Of a stretch of DNA of 22,472 nucleotides, positions 15,667 through 22,472 are shown piece by piece. Source of the stretch: Oscillospiraceae bacterium (GTDB lineage Bacteria > Bacillota_A > Clostridia > Oscillospirales > WRJC01). A program made the translations under genes and the position numbers. The stretch is from positions 1-22,472 of the forward strand of contig WQXD01000031.1 of NCBI GenBank assembly GCA_009785015.1, read 5' to 3'. Under the pieces are notes generated by a model, which saw nothing but the letters and a program-made list of their open reading frames with translations, did no database searches and was not told the DNA's origin. Positions within the stretch are counted from its first letter, which is position 1, and each line of letters starts with the position of its first letter.

Positions 15667-16821
15667 ATGCGTATCGAAAAAGTCGGCATAAAAAATTACA
15701 AGAATATCGAATCCGCCGATATAGAGTTTGAAAACGGGATAAATATACTCATCGGGGAAAACGCCAACGGGAAAACAAACGCGGTGGAGGCCATATATCA
15801 GTTCGCCCAGGGCAAGAGCTTCAGAACCAAAAACAACGCGGATTCGATAAGCTTCGGCGAGATGGACTGCGATTTGTCGCTGGACTATGTCTCCGACAAT
15901 TCAAACCGGCGTTCAAATATGAAAATAAAGCTCCAAAAAAGCAAGGGCGACAAAAACGACAAACTCAAAATGTTTTTTTTCAACGGCGTACAGGTCAAAA
16001 AAATCGTGGAGTTTATAGGCAATTTCAGGGCTGTGCTTTTTACCCCGGATCATCTGGGGCTTGTCAAGGGCAATCCCGATACGCGCCGCAAGTTTATCGA
16101 TATGGCCATAAGCCAGATCAAGCCGGTTTATCTGTCATACCTCATAGACTGCAACAGGGTTTTGGTCCAGAGGAACCATTTGATAAAACACATAAAACAA
16201 ACCGGGGAATCCGGGGAAAAATTGGAGCAGTTCCATATTTGGACAAAAAAATTGGCCAAATACGCCGCCGTGATAACCAGGTACAGGGGCGAGTATACGG
16301 AGAGGCTCAAGGAGTATGTCCCGAAATTCTACAACGGGCTCTCGCAGGGCAGGGAAGCCATAAACTTTTCTTATGTGTCGAATATAAACAAGTACGACAA
16401 AGAATTCAAGGATTTCCATGATTTTGAGGCCTGCGAGCTTTTGTACGGCGAGGTTTTGGAGAGGGGCCAAAAGGAGGAGCTCGCCGCCGGAACCACTTTG
16501 TACGGCTGCCAAAGGGACGATCTGCACATTGAGATAGACAAAAAAAGCGCGAGGGAATTCGCCTCGCAGGGCCAGCAGAGATCGGCTGTTTTGTCATTGA
16601 AGCTCGCGGAGGGCGACATTTCGAAAATTTCGCACGGGGAGTATCCGGTGTTTCTGTTAGATGACATATTGTCCGAACTCGACCGCTCGCGGCAGGCCTT
16701 CATCTTAAAAAACCTCTCGGACCGGCAGGTGCTGATCACCTGCTGCAACAGCGAACTGCTCGGCGGGGCGGATATAGATATCAAAAAAACAATCAAAGTG
16801 GAAAAAGGGAGATTTTTTTAA
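15667..16821 (+). CDS. recF: DNA replication and repair protein RecF
   Basis: RecF is an SMC-like ATPase that, with RecO and RecR, helps load RecA on single-strand gaps. The 384 residues have the N-terminal NYKNIESADIEF start and Walker A GENANGKTN (30-38). The C-terminal signature region has FASQGQQRSAVLSLKLAE and Walker B VFLLDDILSELDRSRQ, followed by VLITCC. Length is normal (360-390). It follows dnaN closely, and the next start is four bases after its stop, so the genes are translationally coupled. No ribosome site stronger than GAGAG (15654-15658) is present. Confidence 0.96.
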   Translation: MRIEKVGIKNYKNIESADIEFENGINILIGENANGKTNAVEAIYQFAQGKSFRTKNNADSISFGEMDCDLSLDYVSDNSNRRSNMKIKLQKSKGDKNDKLKMFFFNGVQVKKIVEFIGNFRAVLFTPDHLGLVKGNPDTRRKFIDMAISQIKPVYLSYLIDCNRVLVQRNHLIKHIKQTGESGEKLEQFHIWTKKLAKYAAVITRYRGEYTERLKEYVPKFYNGLSQGREAINFSYVSNINKYDKEFKDFHDFEACELLYGEVLERGQKEELAAGTTLYGCQRDDLHIEIDKKSAREFASQGQQRSAVLSLKLAEGDISKISHGEYPVFLLDDILSELDRSRQAFILKNLSDRQVLITCCNSELLGGADIDIKKTIKVEKGRFF

Positions 16822-16825
16822 AATA

Positions 16826-19176
<2,351 letters not shown>

Positions 19177-19207
19177 CGATGTTTTTATTGTTTATAGGGA
19201 GAAAAAT

Positions 19208-20194
19208 ATGAAAATCGCCACGCTTGCCCTAAATCCCGCCTTGGACAAAACCATGTACTTCGGAGACGACCCCGAATTCGGCGTTTTGAACCGGGCCGCG
19301 GCCCCGTCGGTGACGAGCCTTGGGGGCAAGGGCACGAATATATCGCGCGTTTTGCGCCTGCTGGAAATAGAGTCGACCGCTTACGGGTTTGTGGGCGGGG
19401 ACAACGGGGACATGTTTTTGAAAATGCTGGAACCCTATGGCATACACACCGATTTCACGCGCACAAAATGCGAGACGAGGCAAAATATAAAGCTCATATC
19501 AAAGCGCGGGGAAGCCACGGAATTCAACGAACCGGGCGGGCCGGTCGAAGCTTTTGAAAAAGAGGCGCTCATGGAAAAAATAGAGCGCGCCGCAGCCGCA
19601 GCCGATTTGTTTTTTATGGGAGGTTCAATTCCCGCGGGAATTGAAAAGGATATATACAAAAGCATCTTGGATTTGGGCGCCGCCAAAAACGCGAAAACCA
19701 AGTTTATCATAGACTGCGACGGCGAAGCGCTGAAATTGTGCATGGCAAACCCAAATAAACCTTACGCAATCAAGCCCAATCAGTTCGAATTGGAACAGTT
19801 CAGCGGCAAAAAATTCGATCTGGACCAAAATTTCGATTTTGGGCTTGAAGCGGTAAAAAGGGAGGCCGAAAGGATATATGAAAAAACCGGGGTCGTGGTT
19901 TTATGCTCACTCGGAAAACACGGCGGACTGTACTGCGGGGGCGAGGGAATTCACTTTGCAGCCGCCCCGAAAGTCTCCCTCCGGGGCTTCACCGGGGCGG
20001 GCGACACATTTTTGGCCGCTTTTTGCGCGGTGTATTTCGGGCTGTTTTGCCTGCCTCACAAAAAAGAGAACCGCGGGGCGGCCGCGCTGGATTTCGCGGT
20101 GGCGGCTTCGGCGGCAAAAGTCAAAAAACCCGGGACGGAATTTGCCGCGGTCTGCGAAATGCTCGAAATGTATAAAATGATAACAAAAAAATAA
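19208..20194 (+). CDS. PfkB-family sugar kinase, 1-phosphofructokinase/tagatose-6-phosphate kinase type
   Basis: This ribokinase-fold kinase phosphorylates a sugar phosphate with ATP; the closest pattern is 1-phosphofructokinase (FruK) or tagatose-6-phosphate kinase. In its 328 residues are LNPALDKT, LGGKGTNISRVLRLL (substrate binding), TRQNIKLI, NEPGGPV, MGGSIPAGI, IKPNQFELEQ, CSLGKHGG and the anion hole with catalytic base GFTGAGDTF (Asp266). GGGAG lies about 8-9 nt before ATG 19208. It is 31 nt after gyrB and 20 nt before gyrA on the same strand, so it is in the gyrase operon. No fructose PTS or DeoR-type fruR accompanies it. Exact substrate is undecided. Confidence 0.9.
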   Translation: MKIATLALNPALDKTMYFGDDPEFGVLNRAAAPSVTSLGGKGTNISRVLRLLEIESTAYGFVGGDNGDMFLKMLEPYGIHTDFTRTKCETRQNIKLISKRGEATEFNEPGGPVEAFEKEALMEKIERAAAAADLFFMGGSIPAGIEKDIYKSILDLGAAKNAKTKFIIDCDGEALKLCMANPNKPYAIKPNQFELEQFSGKKFDLDQNFDFGLEAVKREAERIYEKTGVVVLCSLGKHGGLYCGGEGIHFAAAPKVSLRGFTGAGDTFLAAFCAVYFGLFCLPHKKENRGAAALDFAVAASAAKVKKPGTEFAAVCEMLEMYKMITKK

Positions 20195-20214
20195 ATATAA
20201 ACAAGAGGGGAAAA

Positions 20215-22472
20215 ATGGAATTGGAACTGGATTCATCTTACGAGGATCAAAAAATCATCGATGTGGAAATCGACAGGGAAATGAAAAAATCGTTTTTGGA
20301 ATACGCGATGTCGGTGATAACCGCGAGGGCGCTTCCCGACGCGCGCGACGGATTCAAGCCTATACACCGGCGCATTCTGTATTCGATGTATGAGCAGGGG
20401 CTCACATACAACAAATCCACCAGAAAATCCGCGACCACCGTGGGTTACGTGATGGGGCACTATCATCCGCACGGCGATTTGGCCATATACGATTCGCTTG
20501 TCAGGATGGCGCAGCCGTTTTCGCTCAGGTATCCGCTCATCGACGGGCAGGGCAATTTCGGCAATGTGGACGGCGACGGCGCGGCCGCGATGAGGTATAC
20601 CGAATCGAGGATGAGCCGCTTGGCCGAGGAAATGATGACGGATATCGAAAAAAACGTGGTCGATTTCATTCCCAATTTCGACAGCAAACTCGAAGAGCCC
20701 GCAGTGCTGCCTTCGAGGTTTCCGAACCTGCTTGTCAACGGGTCCATGGGAATCGCGGTGGTCATGGCCACAAATATCCCCCCGCATAATTTAAACGAAG
20801 TGACAGACGGCATAATCGCCGTCATGGAACGCCCCGATATAAACGTCCTGGAGCTGATGGCGCACATCAAAGGGCCGGATTTTCCGACGGCCGCTTCCAT
20901 TTACGGGACTTCGGGGATCCTCGAAGGCTACATGACGGGCAGGGGCAGGGTGCTGGTGAGGGCGAAGGCCGAAATTGAGGAATATAAAAAAACACACAGG
21001 ATAATCGTAACCGAAATACCCTATCAGGTCAACAAATCCAATCTCGTCAAGAGCATGGCCGATTTGGTCAAGGACAAAAGGATCGACGGAATAACCGATA
21101 TCCGCGACGAGAGCGGCAGGGGCGGAATGAGGATTGTGGTGGATCTGCGCAAGGACGTAAACGCCTCGGTGATACTCACTCAGTTATACAAATTCACGCA
21201 GATGCAGGAAACGTTCGCCATGAATATGGTGGCCTTGGTCAACGGCGAGCCGAAAGTGTTGAACCTAAAACAGCTCATAACGAACTATATCGCCCATCAG
21301 ATCGACGTGGTCACCAAAAGAATAGAGTTCGACCTGGAAAAGGCGAAACAGAGGGCGCATATTCAGGAGGGTCTCAAAATCGCCCTCGACAACATAGACG
21401 AGGTCATAAACACAATACGCTCAGCCAAAACGATAGCCGAGGCCAAACAGGCGCTGATCGTCCGCTTCGGGTTTTCGGACGCGCAGGGCCAGGCGATAGT
21501 CGAGATGCAGCTGGGCAGGCTGTCGGGGCTTGAAATAAACAAGATCGCCGAGGAACTTGAGCGGCTGTGCGCGCTCGTTGATGAACTGACGGGCATTTTA
21601 GGCGACCCGAGCGCGGTGAAGAAGATAATAAGAGACGATCTGCTCGAAATAAAGCGCAGATACGGCGATGAGAGGCGCACCGAGATCATACAGAGCGAAA
21701 CGGAAATATTCTTTGAGGATTTGATAGAACGCGAGCAGTGCGTGGTCACCATGACCGAAGCGGGGTATATAAAGCGCCAGCCCGCGAGCGTATATCAGGT
21801 GCAGCGCAGGGGCGGCAAGGGCATTTCCGCAATGGCCACGAAGGAAGACGATTCCGTGACTGATATGTTCGCCTCGCATTCGCACGACATGATGATGATG
21901 TTCACAAACAAGGGAAAGGTCTACGGAAAAAAATGCTATGAGATACCCGTTTCGTCGAGGATTTCAAAGGGCATGAACATGGTGAACCTTTTGGAACTCG
22001 GCGAGGGCGAAATGGTTTCCACGATCATACCCCTTTCAAATACCGGCTCCGGCTATTTGATCATGGTGACAAGGAACGGGATTATAAAACGCTCCAAGCT
22101 TTCGGAGTTTTCCCGAATAAACCGAAACGGCAAGATAGCGGTGAGCCTCGATGAGGGCGACGAGCTCGCTTTTGTCTCGCTGACGGGCGGCGGCGACGAG
22201 ATATTTATCGCGGCGACCAACGGGTTGGGCATAAAATTCCACGAGAGCGCGGTCAGGGTGATGGGCAGAAGCTCCCGGGGAGTCAGGGCCATAAGGCTCG
22301 CTTTGGGGGCGTCTGTGGCGGGAGTCACGGTAAATCCCGGGATTTCGGATATGCAGGACGCGCAGGAAGTACAGGAAATACAGGAATTGCAAGAAATACA
22401 AGAAGAAACCGAAGTCGTCGATTTGGATGAATACGAAGAAGAAGAGGACGAACTCGAACCCGAACCCGAACC
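20215..22472 (+). CDS. gyrA: DNA gyrase subunit A (3' end outside the window)
   Basis: GyrA cuts and rejoins DNA through its active tyrosine and wraps DNA with its C-terminal beta-pinwheel. The 752 codons present cover the winged-helix region (AAAMRYTE, catalytic Tyr128), tower, coiled coil and most or all of the pinwheel, including a canonical GyrA box QRRGGKG (530-536), which marks a gyrase rather than topo IV. The resistance region reads GHYHPHGDLAIYD: Leu89 (TTG, 20479-20481) stands at the E. coli Ser83 position, while Asp87 is conserved. The visible end is a very acidic tail with tandem xQE repeats; no stop is seen before the window edge. AGAGGGG lies just upstream of ATG 20215. Confidence 0.97.
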   Translation, partial: MELELDSSYEDQKIIDVEIDREMKKSFLEYAMSVITARALPDARDGFKPIHRRILYSMYEQGLTYNKSTRKSATTVGYVMGHYHPHGDLAIYDSLVRMAQPFSLRYPLIDGQGNFGNVDGDGAAAMRYTESRMSRLAEEMMTDIEKNVVDFIPNFDSKLEEPAVLPSRFPNLLVNGSMGIAVVMATNIPPHNLNEVTDGIIAVMERPDINVLELMAHIKGPDFPTAASIYGTSGILEGYMTGRGRVLVRAKAEIEEYKKTHRIIVTEIPYQVNKSNLVKSMADLVKDKRIDGITDIRDESGRGGMRIVVDLRKDVNASVILTQLYKFTQMQETFAMNMVALVNGEPKVLNLKQLITNYIAHQIDVVTKRIEFDLEKAKQRAHIQEGLKIALDNIDEVINTIRSAKTIAEAKQALIVRFGFSDAQGQAIVEMQLGRLSGLEINKIAEELERLCALVDELTGILGDPSAVKKIIRDDLLEIKRRYGDERRTEIIQSETEIFFEDLIEREQCVVTMTEAGYIKRQPASVYQVQRRGGKGISAMATKEDDSVTDMFASHSHDMMMMFTNKGKVYGKKCYEIPVSSRISKGMNMVNLLELGEGEMVSTIIPLSNTGSGYLIMVTRNGIIKRSKLSEFSRINRNGKIAVSLDEGDELAFVSLTGGGDEIFIAATNGLGIKFHESAVRVMGRSSRGVRAIRLALGASVAGVTVNPGISDMQDAQEVQEIQELQEIQEETEVVDLDEYEEEEDELEPEPE
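22347..22410 (+). repeat. Imperfect 9-bp tandem repeat in the gyrA tail
   Basis: Units of the type xxACAGGAA repeat about five times and encode AQE-VQE-IQE-LQE-IQE before a Glu-rich run. The C-terminal tail of gyrA is variable between species, and such repeats could change its length. Confidence 0.6.

Overview
The window suggests a chromosomal segment of an uncultured Clostridia-type Bacillota. The evidence is the replication-gene order dnaA, dnaN, recF, remB/yaaB-like, gyrB, gyrA, the AddA-type recombination nuclease (with RemB typical of Bacillota), purine-rich Shine-Dalgarno sites, TTGAAA-N17-TATAAT promoters and TTATCCACA DnaA boxes. Species cannot be named from the sequence. Base composition is mixed: most genes are moderately GC-rich, while 9.8-12.4 kb is strikingly AT-rich.

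Layout. (1) 1-239: the last codons of an IS200/IS605-type TnpB gene and the right end of that element, directly against addA. (2) 240-3977: addA, the helicase-nuclease subunit. (3) 4076-5884: GTP-type PEP carboxykinase with its own strong promoter. (4) 5900-9816, minus strand: a five-gene operon read from a promoter near 9.87 kb, encoding a stand-alone methionine-synthase-activation-domain protein, a PHP-fold metal hydrolase, TsaB, and two different SpoU/TrmH-type RNA methyltransferases. It converges on pckG with only 15 nt between stops. (5) 10063-12127: an AT-rich pair, a MutS-like ATPase lacking the mismatch-recognition region and a four-helix membrane protein, closed by a strong terminator. 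(6) 12304-14421: dnaA with its promoter, then a DnaA-box cluster that is the likely chromosomal origin, with a Bacillus-style unwinding module (tandem boxes, GC cluster, TAC trios, AT-rich stretch). (7) 14422-22472: one long operon dnaN, recF, remB-like, gyrB, a PfkB-family sugar kinase and gyrA (cut by the window end).

How they work together: the right half is the replication-initiation and supercoiling control region. DnaA binds the boxes, opens the DNA beside dnaN, the clamp and gyrase support the fork, and RecF/AddA handle damage. The tsaB/SpoU operon is translation related (tRNA t6A and RNA 2'-O-methylation).

The points most worth a second look are: both gyrase subunits carry residues known elsewhere from quinolone-resistant mutants (GyrA Leu at the Ser83 position, GyrB Asn at the Asp426 position); a sugar kinase sits inside the gyrase operon; the origin is one-sided and highly structured; and a compositionally foreign MutS-like/membrane-protein pair sits where rpmH-rnpA-yidC usually lie.
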